A stretch of DNA of 64,000 nt from Leguminivora glycinivorella (taxonomy: Eukaryota > Arthropoda > Insecta > Lepidoptera > Tortricidae). Position 1 is the stretch's first letter. Each line of letters starts with the position of its first letter. Both the position numbers and the translations under genes were made by a program. Positions 1-12,833 of the stretch are shown here, in pieces. The stretch is from NCBI RefSeq assembly GCF_023078275.1, contig NC_062980.1, forward strand, positions 4,762,401 to 4,826,400. Direction: 5' to 3'. Below the pieces are notes generated by a model. It saw only the letters and a list, made by a program, of their open reading frames with translations. It was not told where the DNA came from and searched no databases.

Positions 1-371
1 TTGAGGAGTTCCGTTCTGATCATTATCAGAAGTTCTACTGCACCAAATGTCACTGTTCTGAAAGTAAACGCAAGCTGTTCTTATAAAAATACCAAAGTCA
101 TTATAACTTTTATAAGCGTGCCGTTCAGATTTGAGGAGTTCCGTTCTGATCTTCATCAGCAGTTTAACTGCACCAAGTGTCACTGTTCTGGACGTAAGTG
201 CATGCTGTTCTTATAAAAATATCAAAGTCACTATAAGTGTGCCGTTCAGATTTCAGGAGTTCCATTCTGACCATCATCAGCAGTTCCACTGCACCAAATG
301 TCAATGTTCCGTACGTAAATGCATGCTGTTCTTATAAAAACACAAAAATCACCATATGTATGCCTTTCAGA
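1..371. repeat. Tandem repeat array, about 120-bp unit (truncated by window edge)
   Basis: About three units of 118-130 bp, each beginning near 'gaggagttccgttctga' (positions 3, 132 and 251) and carrying 'tgcaccaaatgtcact' and 'gctgttcttataaaaa'. The same unit recurs at 34830-35160. Short open frames across it are a by-product of the repeat and not genes. Confidence 0.75.
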
Positions 372-765
372 TTTGAGGAGTTCCCTCGATTTCTCCAGGA
401 TCCCATCATCAGAACTGGGTTCTGATAAAAATGGGACCAATCTGTTTGTATATACATTAGATCAAAAATTTTTTTTTTCAAAATCGGTCTAGTAGCGACG
501 GAGATATCGTGGAACAAACATTAAAAAAAATACAGACGAATTGAGAACCACCTTTCTTGAGACTTGGGTGCGGCGGTTAAAAAACTCAAAAATCTCATAA
601 TAGAAGTTGTTCGCTGGAGAATAACAACCCATCAGAAGTAAAAATTTAAATTTAGCTATCAAACAAAAAAAAACTATCTTAAATCGGTTAATCCGTTCGG
701 GAGCTACGATGTCACAAACAGACAGACACGTCAAACACTGTCGTTTTTGTGTCGGGGGTTAAAAA
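372..765 (+). repeat. Dispersed repeat tail joined to the tandem array
   Basis: The segment runs from 'ttccctcgatttctcc' to 'gcggttaaaaa' (about 587), followed by a second block ending 'gtcgggggttaaaaa' at 762. The same two blocks occur together at 48300-48690. The first alone occurs at 35175-35365 and the second alone at 55600-55735. These look like conserved ends of a widespread transposon family, possibly Helitron-like, but I cannot assign the class. Confidence 0.6.
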
Positions 766-2200
766 GTGACGAATAAACTAATAAGTCGTTACTGTCCAAT
801 GAACTGACGAAGGGCCCTTTCGGCATTTCGTACGTCTTTTATGAAGAACGAAGGTTTCCCCATGCTTTGTTCAAACCTATATTAATTCTTTTTTATGCCT
901 TTTTCGATGTCGCTTTAATACAGGGTCCGTTCTTGTGAGAATCAATCACTGCAAAGTATGCCGGAAATGGAATTGAAAACCTTATTATAGTCGAGTTCAT
1001 AAATATATGTAAGTACATTTCTTCACCTTAACTCGTTGCAATAAGGTAAAAAAATGTACACAATAGTTATGAAATCGACCGTACAATGCGTCCAGTTCTC
1101 CTTGGTCAATACTTAAGAGTCGAGGACATAGTTTTCCATAATTTTTGGTTTTAGTAAGTAACAATTTAGTGCTGCTGTTCATTTAGTCCTTACAATGAAT
1201 ATAATTTTAAGTGACGTTTATTACGCCAACGAGGAACTTGGGATAGATAATTGTAGATTTCATAAACGCTTATTTCTTGTGCACTTTTCTGGGCTCTGTC
1301 TCTTGAGACCTCTAAATCAATCAATCTATCAATCATTATTTATTTGCAATAGAACATAACTAAATGCATGCAAATAGGTAATTCTCAAAATAGTGGTATC
1401 GTACCCTGCCATCACGTTTTTGAATAGAAAGTATGCGAAATATATATATTTCACATATAATCAAAATTCTCATAAGTAGACATTAACGTGACACATCGAG
1501 GCCAAAACATATTTTTTCTATAAACTTTTGTAAAAAAAAAATAAAGAAGACCGTTTTCTACTGTACCCTGCCATGTCACAACGCGACACTGCTCAAGTTT
1601 TCGCTCTATAGATTATTGAATTGCAGTTATATGATAATAAAATATCGTTTTTTTGTAGAGAATAGACTACTATATTCTTAAATATACGTTGCAGGGGATG
1701 TTTCGATTACTTTTGAACACAAATTTTCACGTTCAAAGTTTGTCCAGTGATATTTTCTCCATATCCTGTGCGTCCGCGGTATCGCACCTCACTCACACAC
1801 AGAAAGTCTTATTGAGACCCTAATATATGTAAAACACGTAGCCAGTATGGTTCTAGCCGCCGATGTAAAGGTTTATGTGTGAGGTGCTGCGGTCTTGTGG
1901 TTAGAAGTTTTCAAAGTGTGACGTTCGGAGTTTGTAACAGGTATGTTCACTTTATTCTGGCATGATTATTTTAAAATATTTGTAAGGCAGTTTTTTTACT
2001 AATACCATTTTAATGTTGTATTGAAGTATACCTATTTATATTAAAATTATGACAATTGTATTATCAACAGTTTCGGAAATAATATCTAATTAATCGGATT
2101 TTCACTACATCCTGTGTAACTTTATCCTGCCATCACTCTACAGGGTAAAGTGACTGTTGACAGGATAAAGAAACACAAGTAAAAAAAGGTATTTTGACAT
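766..2200. other. AT-rich intergenic DNA, no gene seen
   Basis: No open frame with protein-like content on either strand. It holds scattered 'taccctgccat' words (near 1400, 1565 and 2125) and a small hairpin-like segment near 2110-2170. Confidence 0.5.
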
Positions 2201-2529
2201 GGTTTTTACTAACTTGCAATGTATGTATGTATGTCTGTATGTATGTTGAGGTCAAATCTTGCAACCCAATTTGTAGCAGAAATTTTCAAACCACTGAGCT
2301 GAAATTTTGTATATACGCTGCGGATGACGTTCGCATATAAGCGCCGATATGGGGCATTGAATTTGGGTCCTTCGATATTGGGCAATAGTCTGCTCAGCGC
2401 CGAAGCAGCCCAGACGAGGCTAGGAATCAATTTGATAAAATGTTCCTCGGAGTCCCAATTTTGGTTTAAATTTAAGCCCAAGCACTTTGGGGCGTAAGAG
2501 GGACCGCCACACCGCCAACAGGCAACAGT

Positions 2530-2633
2530 CATCGTAGCTAGCTATCTCTATCGCTCTTGCATATAGGCACGACAGAACCAGATTGCGTTTCGATCGGCGT
2601 ATAGCGTCAACGATTGTCATTTTGACTACGTCG
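2530..2633 (-). repeat. Degenerate MITE of the 'gtagccgaatggca' family
   Basis: Contains 'tagctatctctatcgctctt', 'cagaaccagattgcg' and an end resembling 'tgccattcggctacg'. It is alignable to the better-kept copies at 22690-22842, 23637-23796, 35759-35897 and 38471-38630. Confidence 0.55.
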
Positions 2634-2906
2634 GCAGCGATCACTTGCTTCGGGCAGAGGTCAACCTTTCCCTCGAAAACCACGTCATCGGTCGTGACAA
2701 GTAACACCGCAAGCCCAAATAAATTAATGCGCCCAACTGTGAGCTCAGTTGCCACTGTGGCTCTCCTTATTATCCTGGTACTTTCTTCCCCTCGCGGCTA
2801 CTATTTTGTCATCGGCATAACAAATGGTGATCATGCGGAGAAGTTGGACTACTCTGATAGCCAAGTCAAAGCCAATGCTCCAGAGCAGGTGCCCAGTACC
2901 GACCCC

Positions 2907-3043
2907 TGTGGAAAACTGTGGGTAGGTTATGATTATTATGAATATGCATGTGGGTAAGAAGAAGAATAAAGAAGTCAGTCTTGATTTGAGCACTTAGTCT
3001 CATTGACCTGTCCCTATACGTTTACATGGCGCAGCCGGTAGGA
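2907..3043 (+). mobile_element. Possible 5' LTR end plus primer-binding site
   Basis: A TGT...ACA-bounded stretch with an AATAAA motif near 2964 ends at 3026. It is followed directly by TGGCGCAGCCGGTAGGA, the form of a tRNA-primed minus-strand start site in Ty3/gypsy-like insect retroelements. No matching second LTR or gag/pol frame was recognised, so this is at most a degraded end of an LTR element. The left boundary is a guess. Confidence 0.35.
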
Positions 3044-4697
3044 ACACCACACTCCATTCGTCTTTCTAGGCATCTTCCTCCTGATTCATTGAGCACTACA
3101 TCTGCAAGGTGAATGATGATCTTCAAATAGGCGCACCGTGGAAGCAATGCGCCTATTTTATTACCACATAAGGAAGAGAGCCGAAGTAATTGGCAATGTC
3201 AAGAGATACTGCGATGGCTCCCTGCCTTCTCTCTACTACCAGACCGCTGTATTTATGCAACGCATCAATTGCGTCTACCGGTCCTCCCAGAACCCGATCT
3301 CTGATGTTTGGGCACGTGTCTTCCAAAATGCGTGCACAGCAGTAGATGAGACTTACGATGATGCGCTCAAACATCGTGACAGTTTCATCTAGGAGGGCAA
3401 TAGGGACCTAAGGGACAGTCAGCTGGACTACCCTATTTTCGAAAGGCACAGTCTGCCCACCTTCCAACGAGAATTTATAGCCTCTCGGAGGCAGTCGTCA
3501 TTGTCGTCAATGTGGCCACGTAATCTACTTCCAAGATGTTTAAAGAGCCAAGGCACGCAGTCCTGCCCTAGAGTGGCCCTCATTTTAAATGCTGACCTCA
3601 TTATCTCGACATCTGTTACCAAGGGGACATCAAGGAGACGAACCGACTCTTCCACCGGGGCAGCCATTGCAGGTATTACACGCAAAAGCACAACTCACAT
3701 TGTGAATCATGATATGTGCTTTGTTGTTTTACAAGACTGTGATTATAGGTACTTATTTATTTATTCATTATTGCACATAAAAAAATAAGTACAAATGGTG
3801 GACATAATGCCTTAAGGCATTCTCTACCAGTCAACCACTGGGTCAAAAAGAAACATTTGATACGTGCATGCATCGTGACAGAAAACAATAATCAGAAATC
3901 ACTTACTGTACTTCAACTGTTTTGAATAAAAAATAATGGAATAGTGTTTAAAAAAATATATTTTTTTGATTTTGTTTCTACTTAAAGAAAATAATTTGAA
4001 TCCTAATAAAATCATAATAGTCGATATGTGTTGAATTATTAGTGGTAAACTTGTTTTTTTATTCAAACTCTCTTTATCCTGTAACGTTTTCCCTGCTACC
4101 CTGTCTATTCACTTTCTCCTGTATGTCTAAAATTTCAACTCGCCATAAGTTCTACGTTTTTACGACTATTTCGTTCCCTTCCGCAAATTTCGTATCATTG
4201 ATGCACTCAAAAACATATTTAAATCCAAAAAGGTACAAAAAAACATTTTCATTTTTTTCCATTAACTTTACCCTGACGGTGCCACTTTTTTGAGAACGAA
4301 CCAATATACAATTATAGAATGTCACACAAAAAAATCAACAGAATATAATAAAACAAACGCAAGAATTATTATGAAATTAATATAGCCCAGAATATCACAG
4401 TCAGAAATGTCAGAATCACAAAAATGATACAATACAGATGACAGGTACAGATTTCATGCTTACTTCTACAATTACTACCTATTAGAAATTTACACGTCAC
4501 ATTTTTATTAGTTTAATTTAAAACATTAGCATAATATTCTTTGATCGAATAATAAGGTTTATTTATAAAATAGTATTTTAATTTAGATTCAAATACTTAT
4601 CTAAATTTATATTGATCCAAGGAATTCCATTGACCCGTTTTACGCTACACTCCAAAATAAACCAACATAAATCTTTTTAACGTCGTTGATACTTTTT
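3044..4697. other. No convincing gene; possible retroelement remnant then AT-rich DNA
   Basis: 3044-3730 is richer in GC than its surroundings and holds several short open frames on both strands that overlap each other. It may be internal sequence of the LTR element suggested at 2907-3043. 3731-4697 is AT-rich with nothing recognisable. Confidence 0.35.
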
Positions 4698-5195
4698 AGG
4701 GTTCCGTAGTCAACTAGGAACCGTCCGTCCGTCCGTCCGCGGATAATCTCAGTGACCGTAGCACTAGAAAGCTGAAATTTGGTACCAATATGTATATCAA
4801 TCACGCCGACAAAGTGGTAAAATAAAAAGTGGAAAAAAAAGTTTTGTTAGGGTACCCCCCCTACATGTAAAGTGGGGACTGATTTTTTTTTCATTGCAAC
4901 CCCTACGTGTGATATATCGTTCGATAGGTATTTAAAAATGAATAGGGGTTTACAAAAATCGTTTTTTGATAATAATAATATTTTTGGAAATAATCGCTCC
5001 TAAAGGAAAAAAAAGTGTGTCCGGGGCCCTCTAACTTTTGAACTATATGTTTAAAAAATATTAAAAAAATCACAAAAGTAGAAATTTATAAAAACTTATT
5101 TTGAACTTGATAGGTTCATTAGTTTTTGAGAAAAATACGGAAAACTACGGAACCCTACACTATAAGCGTGGCCCGACACGCTCTTGGCCGGTTTT
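4698..5195 (+). mobile_element. MITE-like repeat with AGGGTTCCGTAGT ends, copy 1
   Basis: Begins AGGGTTCCGTAGT. The inverted copy 'actacggaaccct' lies near 5145-5158, followed by a tail with a GC hairpin (GCGTG...CACGC) ending 'ttggccggtttt'. A (GTCC)n tract follows the left end. Other copies are at 17519-18053 and 31310-31896. No coding capacity. Confidence 0.75.
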
Positions 5196-7613
5196 CTCAT
5201 AATATATATAATGACCACTATCCATTGAGCCTTCAAGTATCAAGGAAAAAGAGCATTAAGAAAATAATATCAACCCTTCGGTTATACGGAATGGTTTTTG
5301 ACACGATGGCATATTGCCAAAAAAGCGAGGTCTTTGTGCTTATTGCTTTATGAAAAAGGGTTGCAAAATGTGCAAACAAGCTTGCTATTTATCAATAAGT
5401 AAATCGTAACTTACAACCAGGAAGCTGACTTTTACTAAGAGGGATTCGCATCCTGACCAAGGTTACAGTGCAGTGATTTGTTTGAATCTACTTCCCGTGA
5501 GAATAAAACAGTGATATCTATTTGTTCCTCAACATAAAAATTGACGCGCGCGCCGCGACGGAAAACGCTCCATATAAAAAGCGAGCGTTTTATGACGTCA
5601 TTGTAATAATCTCTGTGCCGAAGAGAACGTGAAAGAATTAGAAAAAAAATCTCTGTTTATGATATAAAAAATGCATCTAAAAAAAATAAACCGGCCAGTG
5701 GTTGGGCACTTTACGTGCCTATATTAGTTGTCATCCATTTTTTCCCGTTATAACATAAAACATCTGTTAAAAGAGTTTAGTAGGTATATTAAAGGATAAG
5801 AGCAATAATAATAGTACATTACGATACAAGTGCGTAAAAAAGGAAGTTTACGAATTTCCTTTACGCACGTGTATTGTACGAAGTTTTTCAGTACAGGTGG
5901 CCATCCGAAGTTTCGACCTGACATAGAATGAACCACTTCTCGCACTAGTGCGTAAAAAAGCACCATCTGTACTGAAAAATACATTTTATAACTCGATGCC
6001 TGTTGAAAAATTACAGGTAGGTACAACAAATACACACATTAAATTATAAATTTCAAAATAATTTTTGCCACTACATGTCCGTGTAATGTTGCTTAAAATG
6101 CATGTTATTTAAAAATCCATTTTATATAAATAATTATAGTTTTAGTCTTAGTTAAGTATATAATATTGCTGTATACCCTAACAGGGTTCATGTGATCTTT
6201 TGCTGTAAATAGCCTATTGTAAGACCTAGTGTAACACATGATTACAAATGCAATAAATGAATTATGAATTAAAACTCGTGATTATACACGTTAAACTTTC
6301 GTGAGACATATTCAAATAATTAATGAATCTACGGTTGTACTCACGTTATTATATCGCTATTGCTGCGACATGTTTCGGGCCAATTCGGAGGCCCCTCTTC
6401 AGGCATATAGGAGTTCACGCAACGGCGCAGGCCCGCGATGGCTATTAATGGCAATTTTTAGTGGAAAAGGGTCCGGGCGATTTCAATTCCCTCTCCGCTC
6501 TGCCCATTCACGCTCTGCCGGTGGAAAACCACCTTCACCCAACAATAAAGTTACTCGTGAAAAATATTTTTGAAGTTAAATTTTCTTGGAACAATATTTT
6601 AAATATCGAAAATCACGGTTCTACGAGTAGGTACTCACACTTATAGCATCGCTATTTTCGTCATGTGTTGAATAAAAATTTGTGATTCTTCATCAAGCAT
6701 GAGATGAGTGCACATTTCGCCAATAGTTATATAAAATAAGTGTATAATATTTGAGAAAAATACCTTCTGCTAACGAAATGAAAATTTCCTAAAAATCATG
6801 TTTTAGCTGACTCACTTAGATATTTTGAAACTTTATCGATCAAAGACTTATTTGTGAAATTCTTACTCAGCTAAATATCGTAATATATTTCAATCTCCGG
6901 CGCAGTGGAAAAGAAAATGATATTTTTTTCATCTAAATGGGTCCGTCTGCCCTTATCGAGGTTCAGTCTTGCAGTTTCATTAAACATTGTCCTAAAACTT
7001 ATTCTATGTATATGTCACATTACATTAGGTTTCTTTTATGGAGGGAATAATACCTCGAAAAAGAAAATAGTTTCGTTATAAGCTATTGTTCAATAAAAAT
7101 CGTTTGATCGTTCTGTGTTAATGAAGTTAATTGTTATTTATGATTAAAAAGTACCCTATTTATAAGCAACTGAAATAATTGAATAAAGTGCTATTAATTT
7201 TAGTATTATTACATACAAATGAGGAAAATATTTTAAAAAATATATAAAGTTCGATCCATATTACGAGTAGCGATTTAAAGAAAATGAAGAATCTTTCTTA
7301 AATTTACTAATTTTTGTGTAGGTACTTTTGTGTTTTTATACAAAAAAAAATATGCAAATGAATAGAGGAATTAATTAATATATATGTAGGTATTGACTTA
7401 CCGTACTGGTATGCAGTAGCTCGATTTCATTTTACCTTTTTATTTTTAACTCTCATAAACCATCAGGCTTCGTAGATATGCGTGGCTCCACTATAATTCT
7501 TTTGAGTTTCGTATTCTACCTATATTAGGTAGCTACAAGGCAGTAAAGAGGCATTTTAGGTTTTATATTCCGTACATCACCAAAATTCCATTAATAATTC
7601 TTATACCTACTTA
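5196..7613. other. AT-rich intergenic DNA with repeat fragments
   Basis: No gene seen. 5830-5985 holds repeated 'tgcgtaaaaaa' words and an inverted 'ttcagtaca' pair, typical of a small hairpin repeat. 6360-6440 resembles a dispersed repeat with 'gacatgtttcgggcca'. The rest is AT-rich. Confidence 0.4.
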
Positions 7614-8671
7614 TTGGGTTGGCACAAAAGTAATGAGACACTTGGTTTACGTTTTATATTTTTTATGATGTAATCACCATTAGCATCTATGACTTCTTGC
7701 CAACGATTCGGCAAAGTTTGGATGGCTTTCGCCCAGAACTCTGATGGCTGTGCCTCGAAAAATTTGTTCAACTCCACCTGTACATCATGGAAATCATTGA
7801 ATTGTTTACCCCGCAAATGTCGTTTCAGGGCTCTAAACAAATGAAAGTCTGATGGTGCGAGGTCTGGAGAATAAGGTGGGTGGGGTATCGTCTCCCAGCC
7901 CAAGTTCTGCAGCTGTTGGCGAACGGTAGATGCGACATGAGGTCGAGCGTTATCATGTAGTAAAATTACAGTGGCTCGTCTTCGTCGTTTTTTCTTGATA
8001 GCAGAAGATAGTTCGGTGAGCTGTGTTGAATATTTGTTAGCGTTTACAGTTTCATTGTGTAATAGTTCATGAAACAGCATGCCTTGCGAGTCCCAGAAAC
8101 AACAAAGCAAAACTTTTAAGCGGTTCTTTTGACTCAGCTTCGGTTGAGTTGGTGGCGTTTCTTCTCGAGGCAGCCAAAAAGCACGACGTGTATCGTTCTC
8201 ATAATAAATGCATGATTCATCTCCCGTAACCAGATCAGTCAAAAACTCTTTACGTCGGGGTCGCAGCAAAAGTGATTGACAGATGGCGACACAGACTGCA
8301 CGACTGGCGTCGGTAAGGATGTGCGGTATCCATCGAGCCAAAACTTTTCGATACCCAAGCTCATGCAGATGGTATTCCACAGCGTGGTGACTGCAGTTAA
8401 GTGCTTCCGCTAATTCACGAGTAGTAGCATCAGGATTCGACTGTAGTTCGCGGCGTAAATCGTCATCATTGAATGCAGGTGGTCGCCCTGAGCGTGACTG
8501 ACTTTCAAGGCTCCTGTCTCCTGATTTAAAACGGTCAAACTATCTGGACACCGTGGCATGGCTTGTACTTCCAGCGCCCAATGCAGTGTTGATATTGTCA
8601 GCCGCAGCCCGCGCACTGTGGCATAACAAGTACTCGTATAAATAAAGTGTTCGAACTTGTCGCTCGTCCAT
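7607..8671 (-). pseudogene. mariner transposase, one in-frame stop
   Basis: Reading the minus strand from the ATG at 8671, one frame of 354 codons continues to 7607 and is interrupted only by TAG at 8542-8540 (codon 44), where this family normally has tryptophan in a V-S-R-W-F-D-like context. The N-terminal part is the paired helix-turn-helix DNA-binding region. The catalytic DD34D triad is visible in GDES, HDNARPH and YSPDLAPSD. The usual length is about 345 residues. The frame reads through the terminal repeat and stops just outside the element, so the original stop may be lost or the coding region may naturally overlap the repeat. In a cell it would cut and paste the element at TA sites. 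A downstream ATG at 8380 could give a product lacking the DNA-binding region. Confidence 0.9.
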
Positions 8672-8839
8672 TTTATTTCAATCTAACTAAACCAATCACG
8701 AGGGCGGCTTTATATACCCTCACATTAGAAGTACCTAGAATATTCTACAACATACGAGAATATTATCGAAAACAATTAACTTAAGAAAGGAAATGTATAG
8801 AGTTTTGTAGAGTGTGTCATTACTTTTGTGCCAACCCAA
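7614..8839 (-). mobile_element. mariner transposon, nearly complete
   Basis: A 1,226-bp element with about 28-bp imperfect terminal inverted repeats (TTGGGTTGGCACAAAAGTAA at the left, its complement at the right), flanked by the TA target duplication at 7612-7613 and 8840-8841. Length, TA target and the encoded DD34D transposase define an IS630-Tc1-mariner element. Both ends are intact, so the copy is young; its transposase has one nonsense codon. Confidence 0.92.
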
Positions 8840-8841
8840 TA

Positions 8842-9084
8842 TATGACTTTCTAAAAACCATTCCACGATTATTCAGTAAATATCATAAAATGACACTAAA
8901 CATAATAAATCTTCCCGAAAATATTAATTTTATAGCAAGTTCAAAATGTTCGCCTCAAAATACCATAGCAAAACGAAACAAACTAATATGACGTTTCATG
9001 TCTGTCAGAGATACTTCAATTTTCCTCGTAGAAACAAACAAAGAAGCTTTAAAATACTTTTAAAAATAAAAAATGTCACGACCC
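8842..9084. other. AT-rich spacer between mariner and foldback 1
   Basis: Nothing recognisable. Confidence 0.4.
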
Positions 9085-10389
9085 AGAGCCCAGGCCCGCC
9101 AGACCTTCCTCAAATTCTCAAGGATGAAACTTTGGGACAATGTAGAGTTCATATCGGCGGTTAATGTGTGCATATTTTCTAGTTCGGCCCATCGGCCAAT
9201 TTTTTGCTATCAAGTGATGAAGGTGAAAAAAAAAGTGCTTACTTTCCTTAAATTCTCAAGGCTGATTTTTATATATGTGTTAGAGCACGTTGTTAGAAAT
9301 TGGTTATCATCAATGCCAGACCGTTTCCGCCGGCCATAACTTTTACCAGACGCGACAAAGTTGGCAAAAAACGACTCTGACTTACCTCATTTTCTCAAGC
9401 CTGATTTTGATATATGATACGCAGGGACCTGTAACTAGACCGTTTGTAAGCAGCCAGACCAATCGGATGGACCCAACCATCCGCCAGACCGACTTAAAGT
9501 TTCGATATGAGCATTAGTAGAATTGAAATATTCCGGGTCTATAAAAGCTAAAAACTTTAATTTTCTACATTAAGCTACGTGTATATTGTATACTTGATGT
9601 AATAAGCGACTTTCAAAAATTTTACTTCTAAGGAAATAAAAAAATGAAATGAATGATGATGATTTATTTCAAAAAAATGAAAGTTTATATGTGGTGCAAG
9701 ATTAATTTTAAGCTATGAATTTTATTTACACTGCGTAAGTACATGTGTATTTTATTATAAATATAACTTTTACCAGACGCGACAAAGTTGGCAAAAAACG
9801 ACTCTAACTTACCTCATTTTCTCAAGCCTGATTTTGGTATATGATACGCAGGGACCTGTAACCAGACCATTTGTAAGCAGCCAGACCAATCGGATGGACC
9901 CAACCATCCGCCAGACCGACTTAAAGTTTCGATATGAGCATTAGTAGAATTGAAATATTCTGGGTCTATAAAAGCTAAAAACTTGAATTTTCTACATTAA
10001 GCTACGTGTATATTGTATACTTGACGTAATAAGCGACTTTCAAAAATTTTACTTCTAAGGAAATAAAAAAATGAAAGTTTATATGTGGTGCAAGATTAAT
10101 TTTAAGCTATGAATTTTATTTACACTGCGTAAGTACATGTGTATTTTATTATAAATATAACTTTTACCAGACGCGACAAAGTTGGCAAAAAACGACTCTA
10201 ACTTACCTCATTTTCTCAAGCCTGATTTTGATATATGATACGCAGGGACCTGTAACTAGACCGTTTGTAAGCAGCCAGACCAATCGGATGGACCCAACCA
10301 TCCGCCAGACCGACTTAAAGTTTCGATATGAGCATTAGTAGAATTGAAATATTCCGGGTCTATAAAAGCTAAAAACTTGAATTTTCTAC

Positions 10390-12112
10390 ATGTCTATACA
10401 ATTATTAATAAACATTGCAAATGTGGGTAATACCGGAATTGTTTAATTTGATTGGCCCGCCTTTAGTTAGACATTTTGAAATAAAAACAACCCGCCAAAC
10501 TTTGCAAAGTGACTTTTGATCTCATAATGAACATAAGCTTTTATTAAGGAACGAGTTCCGAAATCGCGAAAAAAAAAATGGCTTTTCCTTGGAAATGAGC
10601 GGCGTCACGTCGGTCGAGCAGCCAATTTTTTTCGCGATTTCAGCTTTTTTTCGAGATTGGTCTCATTATAAAAGTTGTTCATTATTGACATCAAACTCAC
10701 TGTGCAAAATTATGGCTAGTCCTTTTTATATGGCCGTGTAGATTTATACAGATTTTGTAGAGCAATATCACTTAAATCGACTGTCGTTTGTTCACACTGT
10801 TATCTGTACCATAATAATAATACTTGTAAACTTGTATATTCATATTTTCATTTTCATTTTATATTATAAATAACGTAAACAAGGAAAAAACAAATTGGTA
10901 CAGTGCATTATAAATTAAATATTCAATTCAAAGAAGTAAACAATCAATGTTACAACGGTATATAACTAAACGAATTTCCTTTCTCCTACAAAACATGGCA
11001 ACATACCTAAGTGACGAGCTTTAGAATTACAAGTTTAGGAAGTTTAAACATTTGTACTCAATACGAACATCATCAACCCCGTTATAACCCATGTCAGAGA
11101 TGCTGAATTTTCAGACACGAATACATTTTTGCCATTCTTCAAATACATGTATGCCGTTATAAAAAGTTTAGAATACTTTACGTGTGTACACAACATATAC
11201 ACTTATACTTTCCACCTCATTTTAACTGAACTTATACACGGTGTTTCCGGTATCACTCAAAACCTCAGACACCCCAACTGATTTTTATTTTTTTAAACTC
11301 ATCTAGAGTATTCATCTTTTAATCTGATCGTTACTTTTTTTTAAATTAAATTTTTAATTTTATGTACAGCTCTACTTGACTTTTAGCTCTACACTCAATA
11401 AAATAATTGCTAACTACCATCATAAACTATAAGACTATTTATTTGTGTACGTTACTGCAACGACATAAGGTTTACCAATAGACAGCTAAGATGTCACTGT
11501 AAAACACTTTAAAGCTTTGTCACAGTAAACTTCAAATTGGACAGGTAATCGCAGTAAGCAAATAAACTCAATATTCAAAATGACAAGGTTGTAATTAGGT
11601 ACGAGTTCAATTTGTTATGACTTATGATAAACATTAAGATTAAACTGACAAACAACGTCAAACTAGTAGCGGAAAAAATAATCGTCCAAGTAACCGGCCA
11701 GTATTAATACCCCTAAATACTGAAAAAAGGTAAACAACCTCTAGCAATGCGATATACACAATGTTGTATTACGAGTACAATAGAATGGGCACGTAAAAAA
11801 TAACTAATAATACTAATTTAAATAAAAATATTACCCCCATCAAGATATAGCTCAATCGATTCTACTCTCGATTCTGAACAAACTGTTTTCAGGTTTTTAG
11901 TGTTAAGTGAAACACGGTGTATAAATGCTTAAATAACTTTTGTAGTATGCGAGGGATTTGACATTATATGCAACATACACATAGTGCCTTTATACATAGT
12001 GTGAGGTCCCTCGCCCACAAATTAAAAAGGATCGATCTTAAAACTAATTTTAAACCACCTTGTTCGACGACCGAAAAAAAAGTTTAATTTACTTTTCTTC
12101 TTTAAATTTATA
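10390..12112. other. Loop of foldback 1, no gene seen
   Basis: 1.7 kb of AT-rich sequence between the arms. It includes an imperfect inverted pair around 'aaatcgcgaaaaaaa' (10562-10640). No protein-like frame, so mobility would need an enzyme supplied in trans. Confidence 0.5.
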
Positions 12113-12590
12113 ATAAAATACACATGTACTTACGCAATGTAAATAAAATTCATAGCTTAAAATTAATCTTGCACCACATATAAACTTTCATTTTTTTATT
12201 TCCTTAGAAGTAAAATTTTTGAAAGTCGCTTATTACGTCAAGTATACAATATACACGTAGCTTAATGTAGAAAATTCAAGTTTTTAGCTTTTATAGACCC
12301 GGAATATTTCAATTCTACTAATGCTCATATCGAAACTTTAAGTCAGTCTGGCGGATGGTTGGGTCCATCCGATTGGTCTGGCTGCTTACAAACGGTCTAG
12401 TTACAGGTCCCTGCGTATCATATATCAAAATCAGGCTTGAGAAAATGAGGTAAGTTAGAGTCGTTTTTTGCCAACTTTGTCGCGTCTGGTAAAAGTTATA
12501 TTTATAATAAAATACACATATACTTACGCAGTGTAAATAAAATTCATAGCTTAAAATTAATCTTGCACCACATATAAACTTTCATTTTTT

Positions 12591-12833
12591 TATTATATAT
12601 ATATAAATATAGATACAAAAACTATAAAATGATTTGTTTTGTATATTTTGTAGCTGCGCTCTCTCGGAAGGGTCTCCACGGAAGACCAGCGTCAGGGTCC
12701 TCCACGGTCCCTTGGCATGAAGCTGAGTGGAGACCTTTTCAGTTACGCTTTAATACAATAATATTTATTATGTTAGTGTTATTAGTTAAGTTTAAATTAA
12801 GCGTTTTTGAATAAAGTTTCTTCTATTCTATTC
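12591..12833 (+). mobile_element. Retroposed 3' fragment nested in foldback 1
   Basis: It interrupts a unit of the right arm between 'cattttttta' and 'tttccttagaag', which are contiguous in other copies. It ends AATAAAG followed by a short 'ttctattctattctat' tail, the same kind of tail seen at 21530-21560. It is a 5'-truncated non-LTR retrotransposon end or retroposon. Confidence 0.65.

Noticed and set aside
2583..2957. Open frame with a hydrophobic stretch and an end D-P-C...Y-Y-E-Y-A-C-G that recalls neprilysin (M13) N-termini, followed by a GTAAGA
   Set aside because: Its start lies in a MITE, the expected neighbouring cysteines are absent, the end overlaps a possible LTR, and no further peptidase exon follows.
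8410..8616. Minus-strand open frame of 68 codons in the mariner
   Set aside because: It is the wrong frame. The true transposase N-terminus reads through this region in the frame of the ATG at 8671.
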